Of a DNA stretch of 64,000 nucleotides, positions 31,793 to 43,528 are shown piece by piece. The stretch lies in contig OX463832.1 of the NCBI GenBank assembly GCA_949825045.1, forward strand, positions 23,244,552 through 23,308,551. Reading direction: 5' to 3'. The translations under genes were made by a program, and so were the position numbers. Position 1 is the stretch's first letter; every line of letters begins with the position of its first letter. Origin of the DNA: Argyresthia goedartella. Lineage: Eukaryota > Arthropoda > Insecta > Lepidoptera > Argyresthiidae. The notes below the pieces were generated by a model. That model saw only the letters and a list, made by a program, of their open reading frames with translations, was not told where the DNA came from and did not search any database.

Positions 31793-33430
31793 TTACTCAG
31801 CAGAGTTGAGACTTCGGAGTCTCTCCAATTCAGTTAAAGATGCAGCATCATGGGGGTGGGATAATAGTTTACGTGGATCTAAGTCACTGATGTATAAACC
31901 CTCAAGTGACTTTACTCTGCTTAATGCCACGTAAACCTGCCCTTTCGAAAAAATACGTTTGCCAACGTCCACTACAGCCTTTTCTAAGGTACAACCTTGT
32001 AACTTGTGTACGGTTACGCCCCAACATAAAATCAGTGGTAGCATTTTACGCAAAATTTTGCCACATCCTCTCAACCCGCCATATTCAGCCGTGGAAAGGG
32101 TTATTCGGACTGTTTTATTTTCCAAGTTGTCAGGTGTTATTGTGCTGTCATCAAACTTAATGTTCACGGCCGCTGGCAGTTTACCGGGCTCCAATCGATC
32201 TCGGCGTAAGGCTGGCCACTCAATACACATCACGGTGCCCATAGCACCATTCACGAGACCGTGACTTATGTTTAAGTTCTGTCTGAGTATTACTTTTGAG
32301 CCAACACCTATATCAATTTTATTCAGTAACCCTCCAGTCTTATTGGGGTCACTTGGAACATGTTCGCTTTGAGGTTGTCGACCGTATGTTTTAGTTTCGG
32401 TAGATGTGTCTGCTGCCTTAACCTCATAAATCTTTGTGACCTTCGAAAGACTTTCACTCATTTCGCTATTATACCGATCTACTTGTTTGATGGTTGGGTA
32501 GATTCTGATAACATTTTCGTGATCGTTTGCATTGAGTAACCTGCGACTGTTTTAAATAGACAGTTGTTCGACAGTTAACTGACCAACTCTGATGTTGTTC
32601 AAAATATCCACAAACGTAGTATCATTTTCTTGGCGCATATTTTCTCTTAACTCAGTGAAACTAAAAAGTCTCCATAGATGAGGCTCCGCTGCAAATTGAT
32701 CGGTTTGTCTGAAACAATACGATCCTCCTGACATCTTCGCTACGGGAGGCAATTGCATAATGTCTCCAAACAACATTATGTTGACACCACCAAAGAAATC
32801 AGAACTTTGTTTTATTTCTTGGAGCCGAATGTGTATGTTTCTAAGTGATTGATACGCCACCATAGATATCTCGTCTATAATAAGCCAGTTGATGCTCCTC
32901 CATTTCGCTCGCTCTCTTTGGAGTCGATCCCCGGATAAAGGCCTCATTGGTGTTACTCGACCCTTTTCAATGGGCAATGAAAAAGTCGAGTGTAACGTGC
33001 ACCCACCAACAAGGCGCGCAGCAACGCCAGTTGGTGCTGTTATCACTACACTTTGGCGATCTGTACAGAGTCTACGAATTTGTTGCTCTATTAGCTTCAG
33101 TGTGAAACTTTTACCGCTTCCTGCGCCACTAGTGACAAACATGCGAAGAGGTGTGACAATAGCATTGTCCTGTAAGATTTTCTCACTGATTAGCACAAAT
33201 AGCCGTTTTTGGTCCACATTTAAACAACGAACTTGTCGTAAGAACTCTTCGTCAGTCATTACAAGATTAGCAGGTTCTGTACCTTCTTCATCAACATGAG
33301 GCATGTCTAGATGAATGTGAGTATCCGGATCTAAAACGTATGGTTGCTGTAGATTAGCATCAACATCATTTGCACATAATTGTGCAGCATTTTCAGCTGT
33401 AACACGGCGAATTGCATCTTGAATCTCTTC
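31793..33430 (-). pseudogene. Helitron PIF1-type helicase domain
   Basis: SF1B helicase motifs appear in order: Walker A TSGAGSGKS, TAPTGVAA, Walker B LIIDEISM, GDIMQLPP, then VTVHKLQGCTLEKAVVD and VYVALSRVKSLEGLYI. The role would be strand unwinding during rolling-circle transposition. A single in-frame TAA (about 32549) interrupts the frame between 33304 and 32461; both sides are in the same phase. The upstream end at 33430 is the LINE-A junction. It resembles host PIF1, but the context shows it belongs to the Helitron. Confidence 0.82.
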
Positions 33431-33774
33431 TTCCCAGTGATTCCTACAACTTTGATGATAGCTACTTCTCTTGCTCTGATAGTGATGTTTCCGTTAGTGC
33501 GGTAAGTGATGGGTCGTCATCAGCGGATGACTCGCTGCCCTACAACTTGAAGAGGGTGTTTTCAAACCTGGGTACAAACTTTAACGTTGTGCATATTAAT
33601 GCACAAAGCATTCACACCAGCTATGCTGACCTCCTTGTTACTTTTAGCGATCAGAACATACATGGTATTCTTGTTTCGGAATCTTTTCTCAAACCATCAC
33701 TTCCTTCTGCCATGTATGCTCTGCCAGGGTTTAGTCTCTACCGGAATGATAGGACGGGCAAGGCTGATGGCGGT
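33431..33774 (+). pseudogene. LINE-A ORF2 start (AP endonuclease, part 1)
   Basis: An acidic leader (DSSSADDSLP-like) is followed by VVHINAQSIHTSYADLLVTF, ILVSESFLKP and YALPGFSLYRNDRTGKADGG, the first half of an APE-type endonuclease (N.QS..., ES.L). The frame is cut at the GCGGT site where the Gypsy element inserted; it resumes at 38865. Confidence 0.82.
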
Positions 33775-33905
33775 TGTTGTATCTTCAAATTAAACACTAC
33801 AATTAATTAATATAGGTTTATTAAATCAGAGCGTATGCCACTAGCACAGTAACGAAATGACAAGAGAGCGAGAGCGAGACAAAACATACAATCGAATACC
33901 TGACA
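33775..33905 (-). repeat. Gypsy 3' LTR
   Basis: 131 bp, identical to 38734-38864. It ends at the GCGGT duplication on the left. Read on the minus strand it starts TGTCAGGTATTCGATTG and contains AATAAA, a possible poly(A) signal. Confidence 0.92.
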
Positions 33906-34346
33906 CTCTTCCCTACATAAAATAAGTACAAATCTTATTTTGTAATACAAACTTGAATCACGTTACCACTTATCAAAATGAATACAAGGTTCTCTCCCCT
34001 ACCAATTAAGAAGAAAACACACTCATACTAAACACCATGTACTCGTATGTTGGTATATTTATGTTTTTATATTATTATAGAAACTTATTATGCTAATTTT
34101 ATGTATCAACTTGTTGCTTTTGTTTTTTTTTTTTTTAATTCTTGGCATCATGTATTACATACAACCCTAAGGAAGTCCTACGAACTTAAATAAAAAACAA
34201 AAACAAATGCAATTACAATACATTACTTAATTCTAGCTATTTTCTTTTTAAGTTCTTGGCATCATGCAAAGCATACAATTATAATAATGTCCTACGAACT
34301 TATAAAGATAATAAACAATGATGTTTCTTAAAACTAAAAAATGTTT

Positions 34347-37300
34347 TCATTTTATTTCTAAACTTTCACTACATCTAAGCAATTGATTTACATGCCTTTT
34401 CCACCTATTCCCATCTACATCCACTATATATGTAATATTTGGAACTGATTCCTCTATTATAATCCCTAGAATCCATGGTTTATATCCTTTCCTGTAATCC
34501 CTAACCATGACTTTTTCACCAAGAACGAAATCTGTCTTTCGGTTTCCTACCTTGCTGTTAACTTGTTTTTCCATCAAATCATAGGATTTATCTACCATCG
34601 CTGGAGGTCTTAATAATGTAAATCTGTTTCTAAGTTCCCTACCTAACATCAGTCTGGCCGGTGTCACACCGGTTAAACTATGAGGCATATTTCTGTAATC
34701 AAAGAGAAACAAATTAACAGCAGATATTAAACTATTTCCACTTTCCTTAATTTTTGTTACATGTGACTTAAATGTTTCGACAAATCGTTCTGCTGCTCCA
34801 TTAGTAGCTGGATGGTATGGTGGGGAGTATGTATGTTTAACATTTATCATTTTACAATAGTCATTAAATTCTGAACTAGTAAAAGTTGGTCCATTATCAG
34901 TTACCAAGTGAGCTGGATACCCAAATCTAGAAAATATATTTTTAAAAACTTCAATGGTTTTGCTTGCAGTAATGTTATTCATCTCATATATTTCAGGCCA
35001 CTTTGAATAACTGTCAATGACCACAAGATACATTTTGTTATAAAATGGTCCTAAAAAGTCTGCATGTATACGATACCAAACAGATGGTGGTGCTGGCCAT
35101 GGTTGCATGGTCTTTTGCGGATTTTTTCGATTTTTCATACAAGTTATACAATTAAAAGTAATACTTTCTATTTCTTTATCTAAACCTTGCCACCAAAAGA
35201 AAGATCTTGCTAATTGCTTCATTCGAACAATGCCAAAATGACTTTTATGCAACTCATTTAAAACAGACACTCTCAATTCTGTTGGTATTATTATTCTATA
35301 CCCCCAAAATAAACAGCCTCTGTCAACACTTAGTTCCGTTTTCTTATTATAATATGATAACAAATCTTTATTCAAGTTTTTTACATCGGGCCATCCATCA
35401 CTTAAGTATCTAATTACTGTGGATAAAATTGGATCTTTCTTTGTTTCCTTCTGAATTAATTTCCAGTCTAGCATTTCAATTTCTGAATTATTTATATAGT
35501 AAGTGTTAGTTATATTTGCTTCTGAACATAATGAATGCATATTCATATTTTCCTCACAATTTTCGGTTAATGTTCGAGACAAGAAATCTGCTGGATTTAC
35601 ACTTGTTTTAATGTGCTTAATTTTATATTGAAATGCTGACAAGAAAATGGCGTAGTGTTGTAACCTCTTTGCTGCCATTTTTGGTATACCTTTGGTGGGA
35701 CCAAATATTCTTACCAATGCTGCGTTATCTGTTTCTAACTCAAAAGTACGGCCATAAATATAATTATAAAATTTGGTCACACCAAAAATAATCGACATTG
35801 CTTCTTTATCTATGGCTGAATACTTTACCTCTGTTGAATTTAATTTCTTACTAGCATATGCGATTGGTCTGACTACTCCACTTTCATCCCTATTGGAAAT
35901 TATTGCTCCTAGAGCTACTTGTGACGCATCACATGTTAATATCAGTGGCAAATCTGGATTATAATGTCTTAAATTACTAACACATGCTAATTTTTGTTTA
36001 ATTTTATTGAATGAGTCAGTACATTCTTTTGTCCACTGTAATTTTTTATTTTTTGTACAATCATATAAAGGTGCTATTATATGAGCCATATCTTTCAAAA
36101 ATCGTGAGTAATAAGTTACTTTTCCTAGGAATGATTTTAACATAGTAATATTTTTCGGCACTTCTGCATTTAAAAGTGGTTCTATATTTTTTCGATTTAC
36201 ACTTATATCATTTTTCGTTATTTTGAAACCAAAAACATCTATACTTGTAGTAAATAATTTACATTTCTCTATTTTTAATTTAAACTCACACTCTTGCAAC
36301 TTCGTCAGTACTTTGCATAAGGTTGCAAGTGTGTCATTTATGGTTTCTCCACAAATATAGATATTATCTATGAACACAGAGGTATTTGAAATGTCTCTTA
36401 ATTTATTGTACATCAATCGCTGAAATGATCCAGGCCCTGTGCTTACACCATATGGTAAGTATTGATATTTATAAGTACCTACCTCTGTTACAATAGTTGT
36501 AAGCTCTTGTGATTTTTTTTCTAATGGGGCTTGCAGATAAGCCTCTTTAAGATCAAGTTCACAGAAGTATTGTCCATTTTTTAAAGTTTCAAATATTTCA
36601 TCAATGTGTGGTAATGGAAAGTGATCAACTTCCAGATGTGGATTTATGGTTGTTTTGTAATCACCACAAAGACGTACTGATCCATCTGGTTTTAAAATTG
36701 GTACTACAGGAGTGCCCCATTGACTATATTCTACTGGCACAATTCTACCATTTTCAATTAGACGAGAGATTTCTGATTTTACCTTTTCTTTTAATGCTAA
36801 TGGTACTCTTCTTACTGGATGAAATTTTGGTTTTGCTTCTGGTTTTAATTTTAGTTCAATTGATTCTCCTTTAAAATTTCCCCAGCCTGGGCTAAATACT
36901 TCCGTGAACCTTTTCTTTACATATAGTTCTGCTTCTGCAATAGAATTTTCATTAATTTGATTATTAAAATTTATATGTTGTGTTTCCATTTTCGGTGGCC
37001 ATAAATTAAACTCATTTAACCAATCCCTACCTAAAATACGTGGTATTTTATTATTTCCAACAAAAACATTTAATTTCCTCTGTTCATTTTTGTATTTTAC
37101 TGTTAAACCCTTTAAAATGCCTACTGGTTCTGATATTGTTTGGTCAAAATTTTTAAATCTCACTTTACAATCACTAATCTGTCTATTATTAAAGAATTTC
37201 TCACAATCTGAGCATGGAATGACTGTAACATCCGACCCTGTGTCGAGCTGAAAGTCCAATGTTTTTCCTTCAATATTTAATGTAATATATAGTGGTGGTA

Positions 37301-38384
37301 CTTTACTTACGTTTACTGAGTACATTTCATACTCATTAAACATTTGTGCCGCTGAAGTTTCTGCCTCAACTTCTTGTTCGTCCGATGATTTTGTGTCCTC
37401 AGATACTGAATAAATTTTTTGTGTTGTTTTATTTCTCATACACATTTTATAAATATGGCCTTGTTGTCCACATTCTGAGCAATACTTTTTAATGAGCCTA
37501 CACTCCTTTTTATAATGATTGTTTGCACCACAACAAAAACATTTGCTTTCTCTGTTGTTATTATTAGTTAATGTTTTATTCACCTTGCTTGCTTTATTTC
37601 TATATTTACTATTATTTCCTCTCTCCATTTTCTGTCCTTGTTGATAATAAAACATTTCTGTAACTGAACTTTCCTTATGCTTTGTTTGTATTAAGGCCCC
37701 TTCTACTGTTCTTGCTACTATAATAGTGTCTTCTAAACTCATCTCTGTGGTACAACTTTTTAGTAGTTCAAATTGTATTAATTTTGAGTATACCCCATCT
37801 ATTAATTTTTCCTTAATCTGGTCTTCTAGGTCCTTAAAAGCACATTTTCCGCCCAACTTCCGCAATTGTAGAACATACTCCTCGATTGTTTCCGTTGGCA
37901 ACTGGTTTCTGTTACGGAATGTCGCACGTTCTATAGCTGTGGCTTTTTTGGGTGTATACTTATCTCTCAACTTTTGACATAGTTCAGCAAAACTAAAGGT
38001 CGTCACTTTTTTTGGTGTACACAGACAATTTAATACTTCCAATACCTGTGAGGTTATCTTAGTTAGCAACAAAGGCACCTTCTTTTCTTCTTTTACTTCA
38101 TTTAACAAAATAAGACACTCGAACTGCTGTTCAAAACATTCCCAATTTTCTCCATTAAATGGCTGTATATTATATTGTGACGTCGTCATTTTCGTGTTTT
38201 TATTCTCACTATTCTCGTGTTCACTTGTTTTTTCTTTTTCTTTGCAATAATTTGACAATAATTTCCGCAACTCTTCGACTGTCGAATTTATTTCAAATGG
38301 TATATTGTAACTTTTTAGAGTCACTTGCAGCTCTTCTTTTTTTAGTGTGTATATCCAGCTTCTAGGTTTGTGATCATCAGACAT
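34347..38384 (-). CDS. Gypsy gag-pol polyprotein, 1345 aa
   Basis: Uninterrupted frame. Residues 10-50 look SAP-like; Gag core about 70-240; two zinc knuckles (CFCCGANNHYKKEC 282-295, CSECGQQGHIYKMC 302-315). Aspartic protease has LDTGSD at 380-385 and ILGRDW. Reverse transcriptase has CELDLKEAY (Asp 611) and LPYGVSTGPGSFQRLM. RNase H has TCDAS, KEAM and ETDNAAL (Asp 819, Glu 861, Asp 886). Integrase has an HHCC finger (about 1045-1082) and D1109, D1163, E1199 with 35 residues between the last two. The RT active-site box reads FIDN (671-674) where FxDD/YxDD is expected: codon AAT at 36363-36365 replaces the second catalytic Asp. Everything else looks intact. The start Met is about 350 bases after the LTR. 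Confidence 0.93.
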   Translation of the reverse strand: MSDDHKPRSWIYTLKKEELQVTLKSYNIPFEINSTVEELRKLLSNYCKEKEKTSEHENSENKNTKMTTSQYNIQPFNGENWECFEQQFECLILLNEVKEEKKVPLLLTKITSQVLEVLNCLCTPKKVTTFSFAELCQKLRDKYTPKKATAIERATFRNRNQLPTETIEEYVLQLRKLGGKCAFKDLEDQIKEKLIDGVYSKLIQFELLKSCTTEMSLEDTIIVARTVEGALIQTKHKESSVTEMFYYQQGQKMERGNNSKYRNKASKVNKTLTNNNNRESKCFCCGANNHYKKECRLIKKYCSECGQQGHIYKMCMRNKTTQKIYSVSEDTKSSDEQEVEAETSAAQMFNEYEMYSVNVSKVPPLYITLNIEGKTLDFQLDTGSDVTVIPCSDCEKFFNNRQISDCKVRFKNFDQTISEPVGILKGLTVKYKNEQRKLNVFVGNNKIPRILGRDWLNEFNLWPPKMETQHINFNNQINENSIAEAELYVKKRFTEVFSPGWGNFKGESIELKLKPEAKPKFHPVRRVPLALKEKVKSEISRLIENGRIVPVEYSQWGTPVVPILKPDGSVRLCGDYKTTINPHLEVDHFPLPHIDEIFETLKNGQYFCELDLKEAYLQAPLEKKSQELTTIVTEVGTYKYQYLPYGVSTGPGSFQRLMYNKLRDISNTSVFIDNIYICGETINDTLATLCKVLTKLQECEFKLKIEKCKLFTTSIDVFGFKITKNDISVNRKNIEPLLNAEVPKNITMLKSFLGKVTYYSRFLKDMAHIIAPLYDCTKNKKLQWTKECTDSFNKIKQKLACVSNLRHYNPDLPLILTCDASQVALGAIISNRDESGVVRPIAYASKKLNSTEVKYSAIDKEAMSIIFGVTKFYNYIYGRTFELETDNAALVRIFGPTKGIPKMAAKRLQHYAIFLSAFQYKIKHIKTSVNPADFLSRTLTENCEENMNMHSLCSEANITNTYYINNSEIEMLDWKLIQKETKKDPILSTVIRYLSDGWPDVKNLNKDLLSYYNKKTELSVDRGCLFWGYRIIIPTELRVSVLNELHKSHFGIVRMKQLARSFFWWQGLDKEIESITFNCITCMKNRKNPQKTMQPWPAPPSVWYRIHADFLGPFYNKMYLVVIDSYSKWPEIYEMNNITASKTIEVFKNIFSRFGYPAHLVTDNGPTFTSSEFNDYCKMINVKHTYSPPYHPATNGAAERFVETFKSHVTKIKESGNSLISAVNLFLFDYRNMPHSLTGVTPARLMLGRELRNRFTLLRPPAMVDKSYDLMEKQVNSKVGNRKTDFVLGEKVMVRDYRKGYKPWILGIIIEESVPNITYIVDVDGNRWKRHVNQLLRCSESLEIK

Positions 38385-38733
38385 TGTTGAAACTTAAGAA
38401 ACATGATCAATTTGTTTGTTTTATCGTAAAGGTAATGGCTTTGGTAATGGCGAACTTAGGAATTCGCTTGCAATGCGCGCACACTTCACTCCTCTGTCAA
38501 TTGATCGAACCACAGAACGAACGATTCGTTCGCTCGGAACGAACTGTCAAGGACTCACTCGCAGTGATCCCACCCACAGAACAATGAATAGATTCCTTGC
38601 TCACTCGTGACTAACTTCACATCGATGCTACGTGTTCTATTAATTTATTTCCTTGATAATCCTCTTGTCTCTTCTCTCAACAATAAAATTTTGTGTTCTA
38701 TTTGTGCACTGGTCCATATAATCGTCGCCAAAC

Positions 38734-38864
38734 TGTTGTATCTTCAAATTAAACACTACAATTAATTAATATAGGTTTATTAAATCAGAGCGTATGCCAC
38801 TAGCACAGTAACGAAATGACAAGAGAGCGAGAGCGAGACAAAACATACAATCGAATACCTGACA
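38734..38864 (-). repeat. Gypsy 5' LTR
   Basis: 131 bp, identical to the 3' LTR at 33775-33905. It is the upstream LTR for the minus-strand gag-pol and is followed by the putative primer-binding site. Confidence 0.92.
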
Positions 38865-40567
38865 GCGGTGTAGCTATATACCTACGTGCCGATATTCCAT
38901 GCAAAGTCATCAGCCAGTCGCCAAGCCTGTACTCTGGTACCGCTGAACACTTGTTCTTGGAGATGTGCTTGCGTCACAATAAAGTCCTCCTGGGTGTCTA
39001 TTATAGCCCCTCTCTTCGCATTGACTATTTTAACTCATTTAAAACCCTTCTCAATGATCTGACTCCTCTTTATAGCGACACCCTGATTCTCGGCGACTTT
39101 AACACTTGCCTTCTCAAAAATAACGTTCGCTCGGCAAAGCTCAAATCTCTTGTAAGTTCATTAAACTTACACATCCTTCCCCTGGGTGCCACCCACTTTC
39201 AACCACACTGCACCCCCTCTCTTCTAGATCTGATGATTACTTCTAACTTATCCAAGGTTGCTGTGCATGGCCAACTTAACGCACCCTTCTCCTATCACGA
39301 TTTGATTTACCTCTCATTCAAGTTAAGGCCTCCCAAGCGTGCAGCTAAATTCCTCGACATACGTAGCTTCAAGGGCATGGATCTTAACTCCCTTAAATCA
39401 GATGCCGCCTCCGTCGACTGGTCCTCTGTTGTTGGTAGCGAGACCGTTGAAGACAAAGTCCAAAACTTTAACTCTATTGTCCTGAGCTTGTTTGATAAGC
39501 ACGCTCCGGTCAAGAGGGTTAAGGTTAAGCACCTTCCTGCGCCGTGGCTTACTGACACCATCAAGAGCCTGATGGCCAAGAGAAACCGTGCCAAGAGTAG
39601 ATATAAGGTGGATCCGACCGACGAGAATCTTTTATTTTTCAAACGCCTCCGCAATCGTTGCACTCGTCTGTGTCGTGATGCCAAACGTCGTCATATCTAC
39701 GAGTGTATTGAGAGCTATACTCCAGCACAGGTTTGGAAATTCCTGAAGACTCTTGGTGTAGGTAAGTCCCAGGACTTGGCTGCTGGCAATGTCAACCTCA
39801 ACGGTCTCAACAATTATTTTGCTAATCCCCCAGTCGTGATGGACCCCCTCGTCAAGGAAGCTACCCTTCGTAACCTACGGTCCAAGACCGCAGCCCACAA
39901 CTCACCCTTCAACTTCAACCGTGTCGGAATCGGCGCAGTAAGGAGGGCAATCTTAGCGATCTCGTCGAAAGCCATTGGTGAGGACAAGATATGTTCTCAG
40001 TTGATAACCTGTATCATTGCGGAGCTGTTACCGATCATTACCCACATAATTAATGTATCGCTTGAACAATGTTGCTTCCCCTCTCAGTGGAAAAAGGCAC
40101 TTGTGATTCCCCTACCTAAATCGTCTAATCCCGTCTCCTTTAATGATTTTGGTCCCATATCTATTCTGCCTATCCTTTCCAAAGTCCTAGAATCAATTGT
40201 TTACTGTCAGCTCTCCTTATACCTTTCCTCTAGAAACTTATTAAATCCATATCAATCAGGTTTCAGGCCGGGTCACAGTACTACCACGGCATTGCTTAAA
40301 GTCACCGATGACATTCAATTAGCCATGGATCAGAAGCAGCTTACGGTTCTCACACTGCTTGATTTCAGTAGCGCCTTCAACTGCGTCGATTTCGATATCC
40401 TGGTTGAAATTCTAAAATCGCTCAGAGTCTCCTCGCACTCGGCTCTCTGGTTTGACTCCTACCTGAGAGACCGCCAGCAGCGTATTAAGTCTGAGGAGAT
40501 CTCAACGAACTGGTGTAATCTTTCCGCGGGTGTTCCGCAGGGTGGTATCCTTTCTCCTCTTCTATTC
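38865..40567 (+). pseudogene. LINE-A ORF2, endonuclease part 2 to RT palm
   Basis: It continues the frame after the Gypsy insertion: VAIYLRADIPCKV, LGVYYSPS, LILGDFN (endonuclease D.N) and LDLMITS. RT follows: IPLPKSSNP, ISILPILSKVLE, YQSGFRPGHSTTTAL, LDFSSAFNCVDFD, GVPQGGILSPLLF. The frame is open from 38816, but the first codons belong to the Gypsy LTR. LINE-B interrupts it just after the QG..LSP box, before the YADD box. Confidence 0.88.
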
Positions 40568-42309
40568 AGACCTGTGGGGTATATCAGTCAAAGTCATTGG
40601 TTCAGTAATTCTAGTTATAGCCCCACACTTAGCTTATATATTCAATAAATGTGTTGACGATGGGGATTTTCCAGACCTCATGAAACACAGTAAACTTATA
40701 CCGCTGTTCAAATCGGGAGATAAGGGCGATCCTTCAAATTTCAGACCAATATCTGTTCTTCCAACACTAAGTAAAATATTTGAAAAGATTATACTCAATC
40801 AAATGCTCTCACACTTCAACCGTACAAAACAACTCCACGCTAAACAATATGGTTTCACTAGGGGTAAATCGACTACGGATGCAGGTATTTCCCTTGTATC
40901 TCATATTTATTCTGCATGGGAGGCCGCACAGGATGCTATCGGAGTTTTTTGCGACCTGTCGAAGGCGTTTGATTGTGTTGATCATAATACGCTATTAATT
41001 AAATTAAATCATTACGGAGTTAGAAATAAAGCGTTGGATCTACTAAGATCATACCTAAGCAATAGAATTCAAAAGGCAGAAGTTAACGGCGTAAAATCTG
41101 ATGGATCGGGTGTTAAAATTGGCGTTCCACAAGGTTCCATATTAGGCCCTTTCTTATTCCTGGTATATATTAATGATCTGCCTTTCATGGTGGAGAAATT
41201 AACTGACATAGTGTTGTTTGCTGATGATACTTCAATGGTCTTCAAAATTGAAAGACAAAAAGGAGATTTTGATGATGTTAATGGTGTATTGTCTTTAACC
41301 TTGAATTGGTTCACAGTTAATAATTTATTGTTAAACGCTGGTAAAACCAAGTGTATCAAATTCTCACTTCCAAATGTCAGGCAAGTTGAGACCAGTTTGG
41401 TGTTAGACAACAGCACGTTAGAATTGGTAAATGATACGAAGTTTCTTGGAATAACCATTGATAGTAAATTGCAGTGGGGACCCCACATAGATAAATTGGC
41501 TGGTAAATTAAGTTCTGCGGCTTACGCTGTTAGGAACATCAGACAAAGCACGGATGTGGCTACATCTAGGCTAGTATATTTTAGTTACTTTCATAGTGTG
41601 ATGTCCTATGGTATCTTGTTGTGGGGGAAAGCAGCGGATATTCAAACTATTTTTATTTTACAGAAAAGAGCTATTCGAGCAATTTATAATTTAAAACGAA
41701 CAGACTCCTTAAGAGAGCTTTTTAAAGAAATTGACATACTAACAGTAGCTAGTCAATTTATTTTCGAAAATATAATGTATGTACGCAAGAACCTTACAAC
41801 ATTTTCCAAACTTAGCGACAGCTGTAATGTTAACCTAAGAAATAATCACAGACTATGTGCGCCCCGTTTTAGACTCGCGAAGGTTAGCAATTCTTTCAAG
41901 GGTCAGTGCATTCTCTACTACAATAAGATACCTCTGGAGATTTTGAAATTGCCATTTGAGCAATTTAAAAAGCATGTTAAAGCGACTTTGTCGAAAAAGG
42001 GATATTACAATGTTCAAGATTTCTTAAATGACAGGACTGTATGGGGTTAATCTGGCTCAACACAGACCTTGCTGTTAATAATTTTGTAATTATTTATTCC
42101 TGCTTATTAATCATAACAATTAAATTTTTCATATTTGTACTAGTTAAGCACAACCTATTTTTAAAAGAGATCTAAAAATAAATCTGTGGGAGTTTCTACG
42201 CCCTTCTTCTCCCACAGTGGTCCAATGTAGAGAAGAGGCAAAAAATGACGTTTGCTAAGTATATGTAAATATCTACAGTAATAAAGTACTTTGACTATTG
42301 ACTATTGAC
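40568..42309 (+). mobile_element. LINE-B: 5'-truncated Jockey-like retrotransposon
   Basis: Inserted into the LINE-A RT. It starts within the RT finger region and ends in TTGACTATTGACTATTGAC after AATAAAG. Only TTC is shared between the two junctions, so the target duplication is short or lost. It differs clearly from LINE-A and resembles the LINE remnant at 3060-3870. Confidence 0.82.
40635..42050 (+). pseudogene. LINE-B reverse transcriptase (5'-truncated, otherwise open)
   Basis: The open frame begins upstream in LINE-A sequence (40530), but LINE-B coding is recognisable from about 40610. RT boxes are LIPLFKSGDKGDPSNFRPIS, QYGFTRGKSTTDA, FCDLSKAFDCVDH, GVPQGSILGPFLFLVYINDL, VLFADDTSMV and FLGITIDSKLQWGPHI. 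The catalytic FADD is intact. The thumb and C-terminal parts end DFLNDRTVWG. Endonuclease and ORF1 are missing because of truncation, so this is a dead copy with a long open frame. Confidence 0.87.
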
Positions 42310-43215
42310 TTCTCAGTATTCATTAACTCCATCTCCGACGTTCTTACTTCTTCTTATCATCTCTACGCAGATGACCTCCAAATATATCGGCACTTCTCTC
42401 TTAGTGATGTAAATCTGACCGTAGAGGCGTTGAATGCTGACCTCGATAACATCAGTAAATGGGCAATTTCATATGGGCTGCTTGTCAACCCGGCAAAATC
42501 TCAAGCCATGATTATGGGTACACGGCACTCAATTAACACAATACAAAATATCCCCGTCGATCCTGTGATGTATGAGGGTACGATAATCACCTACAGCGAG
42601 AAAGCTAAGAATCTTGGGGTTATATTTGATAACTTGCTGTCCTGGTCGCCCCATGTTTGTGAGGTCAGCAGACGAGTCTTTGCGTCATTTTACTCCCTAC
42701 GGAGATTGCAGTACTTCCTGCCGCGGCATACTAAAATCACCCTTGTTCAGTCCCTTCTACTACCTTTAATAGACTACGCGGATGCTTGTTGGGTCAGTGC
42801 GAACGAAGAACAACTGAATAAACTCGAGCGACTCCAAAACCTTGGGATTCGGTTTGTCTACGGGCTGCGCAAGTACGACCATGTCTCCCAGTATCGCAAG
42901 GAGCTGGGATGGCTTCCGATCCGTCTTCGCCGTGATATGCACATTCTCTCTTATCTATTCAATATTTTGCGAAATCCCCGCTACCCCACATATCTTCGAG
43001 AACGTTTTGAGTTTCTTTTCCCCAGGGATAGTAATCGGAGATCCCACACGGTGTCTCTCCTGTCAACTCCTCGGCATAAAACTGCCGCCTACAAACACTC
43101 TTTTAGGTTAAGGGCAATCCGTCTGTGGAACGCACTTCCCTGCACTATTAGGGATAGTCCCTCAATTTTCACTTTTAAGAAAAGATTGAAAGCGTATTTC
43201 CTTTCTCTTTCGTAA
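42310..43215 (+). pseudogene. LINE-A ORF2 C-terminal part
   Basis: It resumes right at the RT active site: FSVFINSISDVLTSSYHLYA then DDLQIY, with YADD intact. GLLVNPAKSQAM, AKNLGVIFDNLLSWSPHV, SLLLPLIDYADACW and the C-terminal LWNALPCTIRDS follow. It is very similar to the copy at 4500-5174. The 3' UTR follows with the conserved stem-loop at about 43431-43455. Confidence 0.88.
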
Positions 43216-43528
43216 TTAGTATCATATTTATGTAAGTATATGTATGATATTTTGTAGTTTATATATGTGCATGCTATCTAGTGTATTATATAGTTCAGAT
43301 ATATATATTTTTTATTAGGTATATTTTATTTATATTTTAAAAGTAATTTTCGTACGTATGTATACTGTTTTATTGCGCACTAGGACTGTCCTTTTTCATA
43401 AACACTCCTGTCTTGCCTAGGTTTGCTGGAAGAAATCTCTTTTTAGAGATAAGCTCGCCTTTGCCTATAAAATTTATTGTAACTGTCTGTTTGTCTATGT
43501 TTTCTGTGCAATAAAGAATATGAATATG

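Larger units (their letters stand above)
33775..38864 (-). mobile_element. Full-length Gypsy LTR retrotransposon
   Basis: Two LTRs of 131 bp (33775-33905 and 38734-38864) are identical by eye and show TG...CA ends. A 5-bp duplication GCGGT flanks the element (33770-33774 / 38865-38869). On the minus strand the 5' LTR is followed by TTTGGCGACGATTATATGGA, a candidate primer-binding site. Purine-rich AGGGAAGAG precedes the 3' LTR at about 33906-33916. One gag-pol frame fills the interior and no env is seen. Identical LTRs point to a young insertion. Confidence 0.93.
33431..43528 (+). mobile_element. LINE-A: CR1/Jockey-like retrotransposon, carrying Gypsy and LINE-B
   Basis: A LINE inserted in the Helitron. 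Its own sequence is 33431-33774, 38865-40567 and 42310-43528. The 5' part codes FNVVHINAQSIHTSYADLL, the start of the AP endonuclease. The 3' end has AATAAAGAATATGAATATG. It is 5'-truncated, since the frame is already open at the left junction. The same family occurs at 4497, 6196 and 9955. Confidence 0.85.

Noticed and set aside
31793..33304. Host PIF1 helicase gene
   Set aside because: Neighbouring DUF6570-like, protease-like and Helitron_like_N blocks on the same strand, plus an in-frame stop, identify it as Helitron coding.
38816..38864. Start codon at 38816 as the real start of the 610-codon frame
   Set aside because: These bases belong to the Gypsy LTR. The true LINE-A frame comes from 33431-33774.
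40530..42050. 506-codon host gene
   Set aside because: It is a reverse transcriptase of LINE-B fused by chance to the end of LINE-A sequence; all RT boxes are present.
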